Below, piece by piece: positions 54,489 through 63,728 of a stretch of 64,000 nucleotides of DNA. This DNA comes from Mucilaginibacter sp. Lineage in GTDB: Bacteria; Bacteroidota; Bacteroidia; Sphingobacteriales; Sphingobacteriaceae. The DNA lies in assembly GCA_028288025.1 (NCBI GenBank), contig JAQBOM010000008.1, forward strand, positions 186,001 through 250,000. Reading direction: 5' to 3'. The first letter of the stretch is position 1, and each line of letters opens with the position of its first letter. Below the pieces are notes generated by a model. It worked only from the letters and a program-made list of their open reading frames with translations. It searched no databases and was not told the origin of the DNA. The position numbers and the translations under genes are program-made.

Positions 54489-55589
54489 TTATTTCATCAA
54501 ATTAATAAAATCATCAAACAAATACCGGCTGTCATGCGGGCCGGGGGATGACTCGGGGTGATACTGTACCGAGAATGCCTTTTTACCTTTAACACGGATA
54601 CCTTCAATAGACTGGTCGTTGAGGTTAAGGTGGGTGATCTCCACTTTATCAGACGCGCGAACTGCATCAGGCACTACGCCAAAGCCATGGTTTTGCGAAG
54701 TCACCTCGCAGTGGTTGATGATAATATTTTTTACGGGGTGATTTAAGCCGCGGTGTCCGTTGAACATTTTTTTGGTGGGAATATCATTCGCCAGTGCCAG
54801 CAACTGGTGGCCCAGGCAAATACCAAACATCGGTTTTTCGGAAGCCAGGATCTCTTTCACCGTGTTGATCGCATAGGGCATGGCAGCTGGGTCGCCGGGG
54901 CCGTTGGAAATGAAATAGCCTGTGGGTGCAAAATCTTTCTCCATTTCGGCAAAGGTTGTTTTTGCCGGGAAAACCTTGGCATAAACATCGCGGTCGTCAA
55001 AGTTGCGGAGGATATTCTTCTTAACGCCAAGGTCGAGCACCGCTACACGGTAAGCTGCATTTTCTTCACCAAAAGTATAGGTTTCAGTAGTCGAAACTTT
55101 CGAAGATAGCTCCAGCCCGTCCATCGACGGCACTTCATCCAGCTTCTTTTTCAGTTCGTCGATATCCAATATCTCGGATGAGATGATCGCGTTCATCGCG
55201 CCTTTATCGCGGATATGGCGTACCAGCTGGCGGGTGTCCACATCAGAAATACCAACAATATTTTGTTCCTGGAAATAATCCTGTATTGACTCATCAGCCT
55301 GTTTGCGGCTGTAGGCGATATTATAATTTTTACAAACCAAACCGGCAATTTGGATATGCCCCGATTCCACTTCATCCTTATTGATACCATAATTACCTAT
55401 ATGCGCGTTTGTCGCCACCATGATTTGCCCGAAATAGGAGGGGTCGGTAAAAATTTCCTGGTAGCCGGTCATCCCGGTATTAAAGCATATCTCGCCGCTG
55501 GTGGTTCCCATTTTGCCGGCTGCTTTTCCATAAAAAACAGTTCCGTCAGCTAATAATAGTACCGCGGGTAAGGTGGTGAAATAAGTCAT
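54489..55589 (-). CDS. carA: Carbamoyl-phosphate synthase, small (glutaminase) subunit
   Basis: 366 residues. It hydrolyses glutamine and passes ammonia to CarB for arginine and pyrimidine synthesis. The N-terminal domain has 'GEICFNTGMTGYQEIFTDPSY'. The class-I glutaminase domain contains 'MFGICLGHQLLALA' (nucleophile Cys), 'NHGFGVVPDA' and 'FSVQYHPESSPGPHDS' (catalytic His and Glu). The length is typical. No carB within the window. Confidence 0.97.
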   Translation of the reverse strand: MTYFTTLPAVLLLADGTVFYGKAAGKMGTTSGEICFNTGMTGYQEIFTDPSYFGQIMVATNAHIGNYGINKDEVESGHIQIAGLVCKNYNIAYSRKQADESIQDYFQEQNIVGISDVDTRQLVRHIRDKGAMNAIISSEILDIDELKKKLDEVPSMDGLELSSKVSTTETYTFGEENAAYRVAVLDLGVKKNILRNFDDRDVYAKVFPAKTTFAEMEKDFAPTGYFISNGPGDPAAMPYAINTVKEILASEKPMFGICLGHQLLALANDIPTKKMFNGHRGLNHPVKNIIINHCEVTSQNHGFGVVPDAVRASDKVEITHLNLNDQSIEGIRVKGKKAFSVQYHPESSPGPHDSRYLFDDFINLMK

Positions 55590-55691
55590 TGATAAAAAAA
55601 ATTGAATGATTAAAAAGCCGGTTTGCCTGGTGCAGCGCTCCGTGAAAACAGCTAGTAATATGGAAGCTTTGAACTTCTGGATTCACGGGTG

Positions 55692-55699
55692 CAAAGATA
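55692..55699 (-). promoter_or_regulatory. Promoter -7 box of carA (TATCTTTG)
   Basis: TAnnTTTG on the minus strand, 103 bases before the carA ATG. The leader in between could carry pyrimidine or arginine control, though no motif was recognised. Confidence 0.5.
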
Positions 55700-55706
55700 G
55701 GGGATT

Positions 55707-55925
55707 ATTTCGGATTTCGGAATTTCGATTTCGGATTTTACTTTTCTTTGCTGCATATAATTAATCCTGTTTAGTCTTATATTAGAATTCAAATAGATCC
55801 GAACCCGATAGCTATCGGGTCGAACATCCAAAACGGCGAAGCCTTCTTGAAGGTCTTTGAAAACAAACAAACGGCGAAAATCCGACATTTAATAAATCCG
55901 AAATCGAAATTCCGAAATCCGAAAT
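55707..55925. repeat. 219-bp element with perfect 32-bp inverted termini
   Basis: Arms 55707-55738 and 55894-55925 are exactly complementary over 32 bases; the word begins ATTTCGGATTTCGG. The 155-base interior contains a further perfect palindrome ACCCGATAGCTATCGGGT (55803-55820). It has the outline of a miniature inverted-repeat element, but no flanking target duplication is obvious. Confidence 0.92.
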
Positions 55926-55933
55926 AACAAAGT

Positions 55934-55941
55934 TACATTTG
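55934..55941 (+). promoter_or_regulatory. Promoter -7 box of panB (TACATTTG)
   Basis: TAnnTTTG, 19 bases before the panB ATG and only eight bases from the end of the inverted-repeat element. Confidence 0.6.
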
Positions 55942-55960
55942 TAACCACAAAACCAAACCC

Positions 55961-56776
55961 ATGTCGGTACACAAAGAGGTTAAAAGAATTACCACGAACA
56001 CTTTGCAGGAAATGAAGGCCCATGGCGAGAAGATCGCTATGCTTACCGCTTACGATTATTCGATGGCGGCTATTGTTGATGAGGCCGGTATGGATATTAT
56101 CCTGGTGGGCGACTCGGCATCCAATGTAATGGCGGGGCATGAAACAACTTTACCCATAACGCTCGACCAGATGATCTACCATGCCTCGTCGGTGGTCCGG
56201 GCAGCTAAAAGGGCATTAGTGGTGGTTGATCTGCCATTCGGTTCGTACCAGGGCAATTCAAAAGAGGCGCTGAATTCGGCTATCCGTATTATGAAGGAAT
56301 CTGGCGCGCACAGTGTGAAGATGGAAGGCGGAGTGGAAATTGCTGAATCAGTAACACGTATTTTAACGGCGGGTATTCCCGTTATGGGGCACCTGGGCTT
56401 AACGCCGCAGTCTATTTACAAGTTTGGTACTTATACTGTTCGTGCTAAGCATGAAACCGAGGCTCAAAAACTACGCGAGGATGCTTTGAAACTGCAGGAA
56501 CTGGGATGTTTTGCCATCGTGCTTGAAAAAATCCCGGCTGCATTGGCCAAAGAGGTGAGCGAAAGCCTGAATATCCCAACTATCGGCATCGGCGCAGGCC
56601 AGCATTGCGACGGCCAGGTGCTGGTAATACATGATATGCTTGGCATAAACAAATCTTTTAAGCCCCGTTTCCTGCGCCAGTACGCCAATTTGAGCGAAGT
56701 AATGAACGGCGCGATAAAGAATTATGTGAGCGATATAAAATCGAAAAGCTTCCCGAACGAGAAGGAGCAGTATTGA
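55961..56776 (+). CDS. panB: 3-methyl-2-oxobutanoate hydroxymethyltransferase
   Basis: A 271-residue TIM-barrel enzyme adding a hydroxymethyl group from methylene-tetrahydrofolate to ketoisovalerate, the first step to pantothenate and CoA. Mg2+ and substrate motifs: '[20 protein letters not shown]', '[17 protein letters not shown]', '[10 protein letters not shown]', 'VKMEGG', 'GHLGLTPQ' and '[20 protein letters not shown]'. Length and ends are normal. panC is not adjacent. Confidence 0.97.
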   Translation: MSVHKEVKRITTNTLQEMKAHGEKIAMLTAYDYSMAAIVDEAGMDIILVGDSASNVMAGHETTLPITLDQMIYHASSVVRAAKRALVVVDLPFGSYQGNSKEALNSAIRIMKESGAHSVKMEGGVEIAESVTRILTAGIPVMGHLGLTPQSIYKFGTYTVRAKHETEAQKLREDALKLQELGCFAIVLEKIPAALAKEVSESLNIPTIGIGAGQHCDGQVLVIHDMLGINKSFKPRFLRQYANLSEVMNGAIKNYVSDIKSKSFPNEKEQY

Positions 56777-56779
56777 GGA

Positions 56780-56890
56780 AGTCCATAGTCGATAGTCCAT
56801 GGACCATAGAAAAAAAGAACTGAGAAGATGGATTATTAGTCCATGGAAAAATAAAAAATAGCTATGGACTATGGTCCATGGTCTATGGAC
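56780..56890. repeat. Fold-back repeat, AGTCCATAGTCGATAG family
   Basis: The left arm 56780-56809 and the inverted arm 56862-56890 share words with the repeats flanking nrdA. It occupies nearly all the space between panB and the next gene, which read in the same direction. Confidence 0.82.
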
Positions 56891-56903
56891 AAAATAACCA
56901 CCT

Positions 56904-57629
56904 ATGCCCAAAGCCGCAATAAAATATATCAACCACGAGGTTACTGAAAGTGATGTCCTTTACGAGGATAATCACCTGATAGCCGTGAATAAACGCGCCG
57001 GGGATATTGTGCAGGTGGATGATACGGGCGATGAGTCGCTGGATGAAAAAGTTAAGAAATACATCGCGAAGAAATACAGCAAGCCCAACGGAGCTTTTTT
57101 AGGTGTGGTACACCGGCTCGACAGGCCCGTGAGCGGGGTCATTCTTTTCGCCAAAACCAGCAAAGCGCTTGAACGGGTAAACGCGCTTTTTAAAAGCCGC
57201 GACATGCATAAAACCTATTATGCAGTTGTGCGTAACCGCCCGCAGCCCGAAGCAGGCAACCTGGTGCACTGGCTGATAAAAAATCCGCAAAAAAACGTTA
57301 CCAAGGCACACGACAAGGAGGTGCCCGGCAGTCAGCGGGCCGAGCTAAACTACAAGTTGGTTGGTGAACTTAATGGATATTATTTAATTGAAGTTGACCC
57401 GATTACCGGAAGGCCGCACCAGATCAGGGTACAGCTTTCAACATTAGGTTGCCCAATCGTTGGGGACAATAAGTACGGCTATCCGCGGGGCAGCCTACGA
57501 AAAAGCATTAGTTTGCATGCCCGTAAGCTGCAGTTTATCCATCCTATAAAAAAGGAACCGGTTTCGATTATCGCGCCTTTCCCGCAGGATGGTTTTTGGG
57601 AAAAGTTTGAGGGGATGGTGGAGTCTTGA
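56904..57629 (+). CDS. RluA-family RNA pseudouridine synthase
   Basis: 241 residues converting specific uridines of rRNA or tRNA to pseudouridine. The catalytic Asp is in 'VVHRLDRPVSGVILFAKTS'; 'YEDNHLIAVNKRAGDIVQ' and 'VDPITGRPHQIRVQLSTLG' are the other family blocks. No S4 domain at the N-terminus, so it is a short RluA type. The target nucleotide cannot be told. It may be read through from panB across a repeat hairpin. Confidence 0.93.
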   Translation: MPKAAIKYINHEVTESDVLYEDNHLIAVNKRAGDIVQVDDTGDESLDEKVKKYIAKKYSKPNGAFLGVVHRLDRPVSGVILFAKTSKALERVNALFKSRDMHKTYYAVVRNRPQPEAGNLVHWLIKNPQKNVTKAHDKEVPGSQRAELNYKLVGELNGYYLIEVDPITGRPHQIRVQLSTLGCPIVGDNKYGYPRGSLRKSISLHARKLQFIHPIKKEPVSIIAPFPQDGFWEKFEGMVES

Positions 57630-57820
57630 GTCTAAAGTCAGAAAGAAATAAAGATATCTATGGGGATAACGACAAAATAGACAGTACCGGGGAGTAAAAT
57701 CATTAAGACAAATATCGAAGATTTGCCGATCAGACACGAAGCTTATAAAATAAAGGATTTATTATGGGTTTCGGTAGTGCTTAATTAATTGTGTCGTAAA
57801 TCTTATTTCCACTTTGATGT

Positions 57821-58213
57821 CTACCAATAAGTTATACTTAGTCCTTCAATTTCGCTAAAGTGCTTATCTCTCGTAATCAAGTCTAAGTCGTACTGTTTAG
57901 CAACAGCTGCTATCCAAATATCATTTTCAGGAATAGGTTTGCCTTTGGTAAGCAATGCAGTTTTGATTAAAGCATAGTTATTCGCAGTCACACTATCCCC
58001 ATTAAGCACACTGCATTTGTTTAAGAAATCATTTACTTGTTTTATATGCTTTTTTGGATCGGAAGATCTGTAGGCGCCAAGTTGCAATTCTCCCAATACA
58101 ACGAAAGGAATGTAAATAGATTTGTAGATTTCAAGCGATGCTGTAACAGAAGAATTTCCTTTGAACAGCTCAATGACAATATTGGTGTCTAACAGAATGT
58201 TATTTCCAGTCAT
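57821..58213 (-). CDS. PIN-domain toxin (VapC-like)
   Basis: A 130-residue RNase of the PIN fold. The acidic site is complete: D9 in 'ILLDTNIVIELF', E in 'VLGELQLGA', D in 'IPENDIWIAAVA' and D in 'DLDLITRDKHFS'. Such toxins cut tRNA or rRNA when freed from the antitoxin. It overlaps the antitoxin gene by 14 bases. Its composition is A+T-rich. A type II module of this kind is often gained by transfer. Confidence 0.9.
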   Translation of the reverse strand: MTGNNILLDTNIVIELFKGNSSVTASLEIYKSIYIPFVVLGELQLGAYRSSDPKKHIKQVNDFLNKCSVLNGDSVTANNYALIKTALLTKGKPIPENDIWIAAVAKQYDLDLITRDKHFSEIEGLSITYW

Positions 58214-58433
58214 CAGGATGAATGGTTTCGCATGATTCCGCTATGATACGTTCCATTTCTTCAGCTTCATCTTTCGACCAAATACCTGAAAATTCTCTAA
58301 TAACAGAATCTTTTTTTATATCTTCATCCGTTCTGTATTTTTTCACGAAATTTTCCAAAGCAGATAAAGCGGCGTCATTGTTTATTTTGAGCACTTCTTC
58401 TATGATATGCAGTTTTTTTGCTTCTGAATACAT
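58200..58433 (-). CDS. Antitoxin partner of the PIN toxin (VapB-like)
   Basis: 77 residues from the ATG at 58433: helical 'EAKKLHIIEEVLKINNDAAL' then an acidic tail 'EEMERIIAESCETIHPDDW', which is how such antitoxins wrap the toxin. Upstream in-frame codons overlap the neighbouring dehydrogenase and contain the promoter box at 58484, so the shorter start is chosen. Gene order antitoxin-toxin and the 14-base overlap are standard. Confidence 0.8.
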   Translation of the reverse strand: MYSEAKKLHIIEEVLKINNDAALSALENFVKKYRTDEDIKKDSVIREFSGIWSKDEAEEMERIIAESCETIHPDDWK

Positions 58434-58483
58434 GATTGTAAATTTCAAACGGGATATTTTTCTACTGCGTTCTATCTTAAGCA

Positions 58484-58491
58484 CAAATATA
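58484..58491 (-). promoter_or_regulatory. Promoter -7 box of the vapBC-like pair (TATATTTG)
   Basis: TAnnTTTG on the minus strand, about 50 bases before the antitoxin ATG. Confidence 0.55.
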
Positions 58492-58513
58492 CAAAACTTA
58501 TTATTGTAATTTC

Positions 58514-59503
58514 TTACATCCCCAACACCTTCTCCCAAATCTCTTTATCCACCAAAATACCTTCGCGCAAGCTTTTCTCCCTTATTTTTAACGAGTTTTC
58601 GCCCGGATATGAAATTGATCCGCCCGTATGTTCAGGCCGGCTGGTTTTGGTATAGTGGATGATCTCTTCGATCAAATTGGAAGTTTGTTCGTCACTTTTT
58701 GGTTTGATGCAAATGAAAACTTGCGAAACGCCGCTTTCTTTTTCACTTTGCGTGATCTTCGCAGTCGACCGGCCCTGGCTGAGAACCGTTGCCAGCAGGT
58801 CGAGCACCAATGAAAGGCCCGAGCCTTTCCAGAAACCGATAGGCAATAGCCGCTGTGATTCAAGGATTATAGCGGCATCAGTGCTTAAATTGCCTTCGCT
58901 ATCGTAACCGCCGGGTAAGGGCAATTCTTCCTTATTTCTTTTATATTGATTGAGTTTACCTACTGAATATTGCGAAACGGCCATATCCAGCACCACATGC
59001 CCGCCCTCACGTGGAATGGCAATGACCAAAGGGTTATTTCCCAACCGCGGATCGATCCCGCCCCAGGGGGGGAGGTTAGCAATGGTATTGGTAAAGCATA
59101 TGCCAATAAAACCGCCCTCCGCGGCTTGCCAGCCGTAGGCGCCGGCACGCATCCAGTGGTTGGTGTTTTTAACGGCGACACATCCAATACCATTTTCATT
59201 GGCAAGCTTCATCGCCCTGTTCATGCAAAAGCGTGCATTTAATATACCCGCTCCCAAATTGCCATCCCATTGCTCGAGCGACCCAAATGCATTTTCTTTA
59301 GTGGGCTCGGCTGCCGGGTTTACCAGGCCTTCCCTTATAAATTCAATAAATGTCGGGAACCGGTTGAGGCCGTGGGTGTAAACACCATCCCGGCTGTTTT
59401 CGGCGAAGATAGTCGCGCATTGCATAGCTTTTGCTTCATCGAATCCTGCGGAAAGCAATACCCGCTTAAATTCAGATTGTAATATTTCGAATGGTACGCG
59501 CAT
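58514..59503 (-). CDS. Ldh/malate dehydrogenase family oxidoreductase (3-dehydro-L-gulonate 2-dehydrogenase-like)
   Basis: 329 residues of the NAD(P)-dependent family distinct from Rossmann-type lactate dehydrogenases. Family signatures: 'DGVYTHGLNRFPTFIEFI', 'VAVKNTNHWMRAGAYGW' with the catalytic His, 'CFTNTIANLPPWGG', 'GNNPLVIAIPR' and 'VLDMAVSQYSVGKL'. 'GFWKGSGLSLVLDLLATVLS' also matches. It is closest in pattern to YiaK, which reduces 2,3-diketo-L-gulonate, but the substrate is not certain. Cytoplasmic. No other sugar-acid genes are adjacent. Confidence 0.9.
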   Translation of the reverse strand: MRVPFEILQSEFKRVLLSAGFDEAKAMQCATIFAENSRDGVYTHGLNRFPTFIEFIREGLVNPAAEPTKENAFGSLEQWDGNLGAGILNARFCMNRAMKLANENGIGCVAVKNTNHWMRAGAYGWQAAEGGFIGICFTNTIANLPPWGGIDPRLGNNPLVIAIPREGGHVVLDMAVSQYSVGKLNQYKRNKEELPLPGGYDSEGNLSTDAAIILESQRLLPIGFWKGSGLSLVLDLLATVLSQGRSTAKITQSEKESGVSQVFICIKPKSDEQTSNLIEEIIHYTKTSRPEHTGGSISYPGENSLKIREKSLREGILVDKEIWEKVLGM

Positions 59504-59610
59504 TTAAGTCAAAAGTAAAAAGTCAAAATTCAAAAATGCTTTTTTAAGTGATAATATTTGTGGTGAATAATAGTTATCATTATCATATCAATATAACAGC
59601 CGGGAATCTT

Positions 59611-59618
59611 TATTTTTG
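59611..59618 (+). promoter_or_regulatory. Promoter -7 box (TATTTTTG) of the lipoprotein gene
   Basis: Fits TAnnTTTG, 15 bases before the ATG at 59633. Confidence 0.5.
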
Positions 59619-59632
59619 TCGGCATACTACGG

Positions 59633-60130
59633 ATGAAAACGAAACTATCCTTATTACTATTAGCCGGTTTAATGATTGGCCTTGTCATCAATTCTTGTAA
59701 AAAGAGCACCCAAACGTCTATCCAAACGTTATTTACTGGCGGCTATTGGCAGCTGGCCTCCGTTCAGGTAACTTATTTTACAGGTAATATACAAGACTCT
59801 ATAGCTACGCTTAATACGGCTTGTAATTTTGTACAGAAATTTACTTTCAATACTGATAACACCTGTACTTATACCTATTTCGATTGCGTGAATCAGCCTA
59901 CGGCGAGCGGGCATTGGTCGCTTGCCCAAAATCAACTTTATTTAATGTCGGATATAGTTTGTAAGGACACAACGGCAGCGGGTAGTTCGAAACCTTTTGC
60001 AGATGCTTTGATCCAAAACCTGGGGCAGTTTTCGCTGGTGCTCAAAACAGGCGACATACAGCCTAATTACTCACTAACCAAAAAGCGCAAGATCATTCAG
60101 TATGGCTTTATACGCCAAACTTCGATGTAA
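59633..60130 (+). CDS. Lipocalin-like lipoprotein
   Basis: 165 residues. The signal peptide ends in lipobox 'LVINSC' (Cys 22) followed by KK. The mature part begins 'LFTGGYWQLASVQVTYF' and continues 'FTFNTDNTCTYTYFDC' and 'ASGHWSLAQNQLYL', the G-x-W then hydrophobic strand pattern of the lipocalin-like proteins common in Bacteroidetes (DUF5004-type). Two Cys could form a disulfide. Likely envelope-located; ligand unknown. Confidence 0.75.
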   Translation: MKTKLSLLLLAGLMIGLVINSCKKSTQTSIQTLFTGGYWQLASVQVTYFTGNIQDSIATLNTACNFVQKFTFNTDNTCTYTYFDCVNQPTASGHWSLAQNQLYLMSDIVCKDTTAAGSSKPFADALIQNLGQFSLVLKTGDIQPNYSLTKKRKIIQYGFIRQTSM

Positions 60131-60337
60131 TACTTCCGCGGCAAAAAAACCATCAGATAAATTAACTTAATAAAACATCCGGTAACTATCGGTGTTACAG
60201 TCATGTTTACCGGATCGAGGCAGATTTGATTAAAAAAATAATCCGGCTGAAAATTTTATATTTGGTCGTTTTAAAATCTATCTGTTGTTTTTAAGCCGGC
60301 TTATTAGTTATTTGGCTTTACAACCATTGAAAAGCGA

Positions 60338-60916
60338 ATGAAAAAAAGAATTGCGATTTTTGCTTCAGGTTCCGGATCGAATGCCCAAAAAATCATGGAG
60401 CATTTTAAACGCAACCCCGAGGCGGAGGTAGTACTGATACTTACGAATAACCCCCAGGCCTATGTATTACAGCGGGCCGACAATTTCGAGATCCCTGCCC
60501 ATATTTTTACCCGGCATGAATTTTATGAAACCGACGATGTGATCAGGCTGTTAAAAAATCTGCAGGTGGACCTGATCGTGCTTGCCGGTTTTTTGTGGCT
60601 GGTGCCCGAATCGTTATTAAAAGCTTTCCCTAACAGAATCATTAACCTGCATCCTGCACTGTTGCCCAAATATGGCGGCAAAGGCATGTACGGCGATCAT
60701 GTGCACAATGCAGTGCTGGCTGCTAAGGAGGATGAATCAGGCATTACCATTCATTTTGTAAGCGAACAATTTGATGAAGGCGAGATCATCCATCAATCCA
60801 AATTTAAAATCGATCCGGGTGATAACCTCGAGGTTGTAAAGTTCAAAGGCCAGCAATTGGAGCATCACCATTTCCCAAGGGTGATCGAAAATTTATTGAA
60901 GAAGATGAAAAGCTAG
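60338..60916 (+). CDS. purN: Phosphoribosylglycinamide formyltransferase
   Basis: 192 residues transferring formyl from 10-formyl-THF to GAR in purine synthesis. 'IAIFASGSGSNAQKIMEHF' binds the phosphate. The catalytic block is 'NLHPALLPKYGGKGMYGDHV' (Asn and His), and the Asp lies in 'DEGEIIHQ'. The length is typical of PurN. It is followed by purH in the same direction, with a fold-back repeat and a separate promoter between them. Confidence 0.96.
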   Translation: MKKRIAIFASGSGSNAQKIMEHFKRNPEAEVVLILTNNPQAYVLQRADNFEIPAHIFTRHEFYETDDVIRLLKNLQVDLIVLAGFLWLVPESLLKAFPNRIINLHPALLPKYGGKGMYGDHVHNAVLAAKEDESGITIHFVSEQFDEGEIIHQSKFKIDPGDNLEVVKFKGQQLEHHHFPRVIENLLKKMKS

Positions 60917-60919
60917 GTT

Positions 60920-61028
60920 TGTCATTAGTGATTAGTCATTAGGTCACTGGTCATTATGTGGTGACTGTCAATAATTATCAATAATTATCAATAAAAATAT
61001 AATGACCAGTGACTAATGACCAATGACA
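60920..61028. repeat. Fold-back repeat, TCATTAGTCATTGG family
   Basis: Left words (60920-60957) and inverted right words (60999-61028) bracket a tandem AATAATTATC x3 (60969-60991). It lies between purN and purH. Confidence 0.82.
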
Positions 61029-61033
61029 TTTAT

Positions 61034-61041
61034 TACCTTTG
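61034..61041 (+). promoter_or_regulatory. Promoter -7 box of purH (TACCTTTG)
   Basis: Exact TAnnTTTG, 22 bases before the ATG at 61064; it supports that start over one at 61016. Confidence 0.6.
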
Positions 61042-61063
61042 CAGACTCAAAAAAAATCTGTCC

Positions 61064-62590
61064 ATGCCTCATCCTGTTCAAATAAAAAACGCGTTAATAT
61101 CTGTTTATTATAAAGACAATCTTGAACCCATTATTCACGAGCTAAACCGCCTTGGGGTAAAAATATATTCAACGGGCGGAACGGAGACTTTTATCCGCGG
61201 TTTAGGCGTGGATGTCATTGCCGTTGAGGACCTTACATCGTACCCGTCAATTTTAGGCGGGCGTGTAAAAACGCTTCATCCCAAAGTATTTGGCGGCATA
61301 CTGGCCCGCAGGAATTTCGAGAGTGACGAGCAGCAGCTTGCACAATATGATATACCGGAAATCGACCTGGTGATCGTTGATCTGTATCCCTTTGAAGAGA
61401 CGGTAAGGGCAAACGCAGAGGAAGATGATATCATTGAGAAAATAGACATCGGGGGTATATCCCTCATTCGCGCCGCAGCCAAAAATTTTAAGGATGTGGT
61501 GATCGTAGCGTCTAAAAAAGATTATCCGGATCTGGAAGACCTTTTAAAAGCGCAAAACGGCGAAACAACTATCGACCAAAGGCGCGTTTTTGCCCACAGA
61601 GCATTTAATATAACCTCGCACTACGACACCGCTATATTTCAATATTTTAACCAGGAAGAGCCGCTGCCGGTTTTTAAAGAAAGTATTCAAAGCAGCCAGG
61701 TATTGCGTTATGGCGAAAATCCGCATCAAAAAGGCACGTTTTACGGCGAGCTGGATGCCATGTTCACCAAACTGCACGGTAAAGAACTTTCGTATAATAA
61801 CCTGGTAGATGTTGATGCAGCGGTGGCTTTGATCGATGAATTTACCGATCCTACGGTCGCCATTTTAAAACATACCAATGCCTGCGGGATAGCAACCCGC
61901 ACTTTTATTAAGGAGGCCTGGATAGATGCGCTGGCCTGCGATCCCGTTTCGGCTTTCGGCGGCGTTATCATTGCCAACGACGAGATAAATGCCGAAACAG
62001 CGACCGAAATAAGCAGGATTTTTTACGAAGTGCTGATAGCCCCCGCCTATACGGATGAGGCAGTATCCATATTAAAAGAGAAAAAAAACAGGATCATTTT
62101 AATCCGTCAGCCGGTTACTTTACCTGCCAAACAATTTAAAACGCTGTTGAACGGTGTGATTGAACAGGATAAGGATGAAGTAATAGAAGGGCCCGAGCAA
62201 ATGACAACCGTTACAAAAAAGCAACCAACAGACCACGAGTTGCGCGACCTGTTTTTTGCAAACAAGGTGGTGAAGCATACCAAATCAAACACCATTGTTT
62301 TTGCGAAAAACAATCAGTTGCTGGCCAGCGGGGTTGGACAAACCTCGCGGGTGGATTCATTAAAACAGGCTATTATAAAAGCCAACAGTTTTGGGTTTGA
62401 CCTGAAGGGTGCTGTAATGGCTTCCGACGCGTTTTTCCCGTTCCCGGATTGTGTTGAATTAGCTGCGGAGGCAGGTATATTGGCGGTGTTGCAGCCGGGC
62501 GGTTCAATAAACGATAAGCTTTCAATTGAAATGTGCGACCAAAAAAATATTTCGATGGTAACTACTGGTATCCGGCATTTTAAACATTAA
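61064..62590 (+). CDS. purH: Bifunctional AICAR formyltransferase / IMP cyclohydrolase
   Basis: 508 residues performing the last two steps of IMP synthesis. The N-terminal MGS-like cyclohydrolase domain (~1-200) has 'IYSTGGTETFIRGLG', 'GGRVKTLHPKVFGGILA' and 'DIGGISLIRAAAKNF'. The C-terminal formyltransferase has 'LRYGENPHQKGTFYG', 'LKHTNACGIA' and 'ASDAFFPFPDCVELAA'. The 'QPGGSINDKLSIEMCDQKNI' and 'TGIRHFKH' end is exact. The start is set by the promoter box. mreB follows. Confidence 0.97.
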   Translation: MPHPVQIKNALISVYYKDNLEPIIHELNRLGVKIYSTGGTETFIRGLGVDVIAVEDLTSYPSILGGRVKTLHPKVFGGILARRNFESDEQQLAQYDIPEIDLVIVDLYPFEETVRANAEEDDIIEKIDIGGISLIRAAAKNFKDVVIVASKKDYPDLEDLLKAQNGETTIDQRRVFAHRAFNITSHYDTAIFQYFNQEEPLPVFKESIQSSQVLRYGENPHQKGTFYGELDAMFTKLHGKELSYNNLVDVDAAVALIDEFTDPTVAILKHTNACGIATRTFIKEAWIDALACDPVSAFGGVIIANDEINAETATEISRIFYEVLIAPAYTDEAVSILKEKKNRIILIRQPVTLPAKQFKTLLNGVIEQDKDEVIEGPEQMTTVTKKQPTDHELRDLFFANKVVKHTKSNTIVFAKNNQLLASGVGQTSRVDSLKQAIIKANSFGFDLKGAVMASDAFFPFPDCVELAAEAGILAVLQPGGSINDKLSIEMCDQKNISMVTTGIRHFKH

Positions 62591-62667
62591 ATTAAATAAC
62601 GCCGTAAAAGGGTTTTTATTCATTTATTTTAGCCTAATTTCGTAACATTCGTGTTATTATATATTTT

Positions 62668-62675
62668 TAACTTTG
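62668..62675 (+). promoter_or_regulatory. Promoter -7 box of mreB (TAACTTTG)
   Basis: Exact TAnnTTTG, 23 bases before the ATG. Confidence 0.6.
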
Positions 62676-62698
62676 CAGACATTTTTTAATAATACCAG

Positions 62699-63721
62699 AT
62701 GGGTCTATTTAATTTTTTCACACAAGAAATCGCAATTGATTTAGGTACCGCAAATACCCTCATCATACATAATGATAAAGTTGTTGTTGACGAACCGTCG
62801 ATAGTCGCTTTTGACAGAACAACCAATAAAGTGATCGCTATCGGGAGGCAGGCCATGCAAATGGAAGGCAAGACGCACGATAACATTCGCACCGTGAGGC
62901 CGCTGAAGGATGGGGTTATTGCTGATTTTAATGCTGCAGAGCACATGATTCGCGGCATGATAAAAATGATCAACCAGGGTCGTGGATGGTTTTTCCCCTC
63001 ACTGCGTATGGTTATCTGTATCCCTTCGGGTATTACCGAGGTTGAGAAACGTGCCGTGCGCGACTCTGCCGAAATTGCCGGTGCTAAAGAAGTTTACCTG
63101 ATTCACGAGCCAATGGCTGCTGCCGTAGGTATCGGGATCGATGTTGAAGAGCCAATGGGGAATATGATAATCGACATCGGCGGTGGTACAACCGAAATTG
63201 CGGTTATAGCCTTGTCGGGAATTGTGTGCGACCAATCTATACGTGTAGCAGGGGATAATTTTGACTCTGACATCGTGCAGTATATCCGCCGTCAGCATAA
63301 TATTATGATCGGCGACCGTACAGCCGAGAAAATTAAAATAGAAGTTGGCGCGGCGTTACCCGAGCTAACCGACCCACCGGCCGATTTTGCGGTGCAGGGC
63401 CGCGACCTGATGACAGGCGTTCCGAAACAAATAATGGTTTCCTATTCGGAGATCGCCCATTGTTTGGATAAATCTATCTCGAAAATTGAAGAAGCGATCC
63501 TGAAAGCATTGGAGATCACCCCGCCCGAGCTATCGGCAGATATATATCAAACCGGTATTTATTTAACAGGCGGCGGTGCCTTGCTGCGCGGGCTGGATAA
63601 ACGTATTGCCGCAAAAACCAAACTGCCGGTACACGTTGCCGAAGATCCCTTGCGCGCCGTAGTTCGCGGTACAGGCACAGCGCTTAAAAATATTGGAAAT
63701 TTTAAATTTTTAATGCAATAA
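62699..63721 (+). CDS. mreB: Rod-shape-determining actin homologue
   Basis: A 340-residue cytoplasmic actin-like ATPase that organises cell-wall elongation with MreC, MreD and RodA. Phosphate 1 motif 'AIDLGTANTLIIH', connect 1, phosphate 2 'IIDIGGGTTEIAVIAL' and adenosine motif 'IYLTGGGALLRGLD' are all visible. The N-terminal 'GLFNFF' helps membrane binding. The length is typical. mreC starts 131 bases downstream, the usual gene order. Confidence 0.97.
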   Translation: MGLFNFFTQEIAIDLGTANTLIIHNDKVVVDEPSIVAFDRTTNKVIAIGRQAMQMEGKTHDNIRTVRPLKDGVIADFNAAEHMIRGMIKMINQGRGWFFPSLRMVICIPSGITEVEKRAVRDSAEIAGAKEVYLIHEPMAAAVGIGIDVEEPMGNMIIDIGGGTTEIAVIALSGIVCDQSIRVAGDNFDSDIVQYIRRQHNIMIGDRTAEKIKIEVGAALPELTDPPADFAVQGRDLMTGVPKQIMVSYSEIAHCLDKSISKIEEAILKALEITPPELSADIYQTGIYLTGGGALLRGLDKRIAAKTKLPVHVAEDPLRAVVRGTGTALKNIGNFKFLMQ

Positions 63722-63728
63722 GTTTGTT

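Larger units (their letters stand above)
55590..55960. other. 371-bp divergent region between carA and panB
   Basis: Contains promoter boxes for both genes and a 219-bp element bounded by perfect 32-bp inverted repeats (55707-55925). No gene supported. Confidence 0.7.

Noticed and set aside
55707..55925. Insertion sequence
   Set aside because: Has inverted ends but no transposase and only a 155-base interior.
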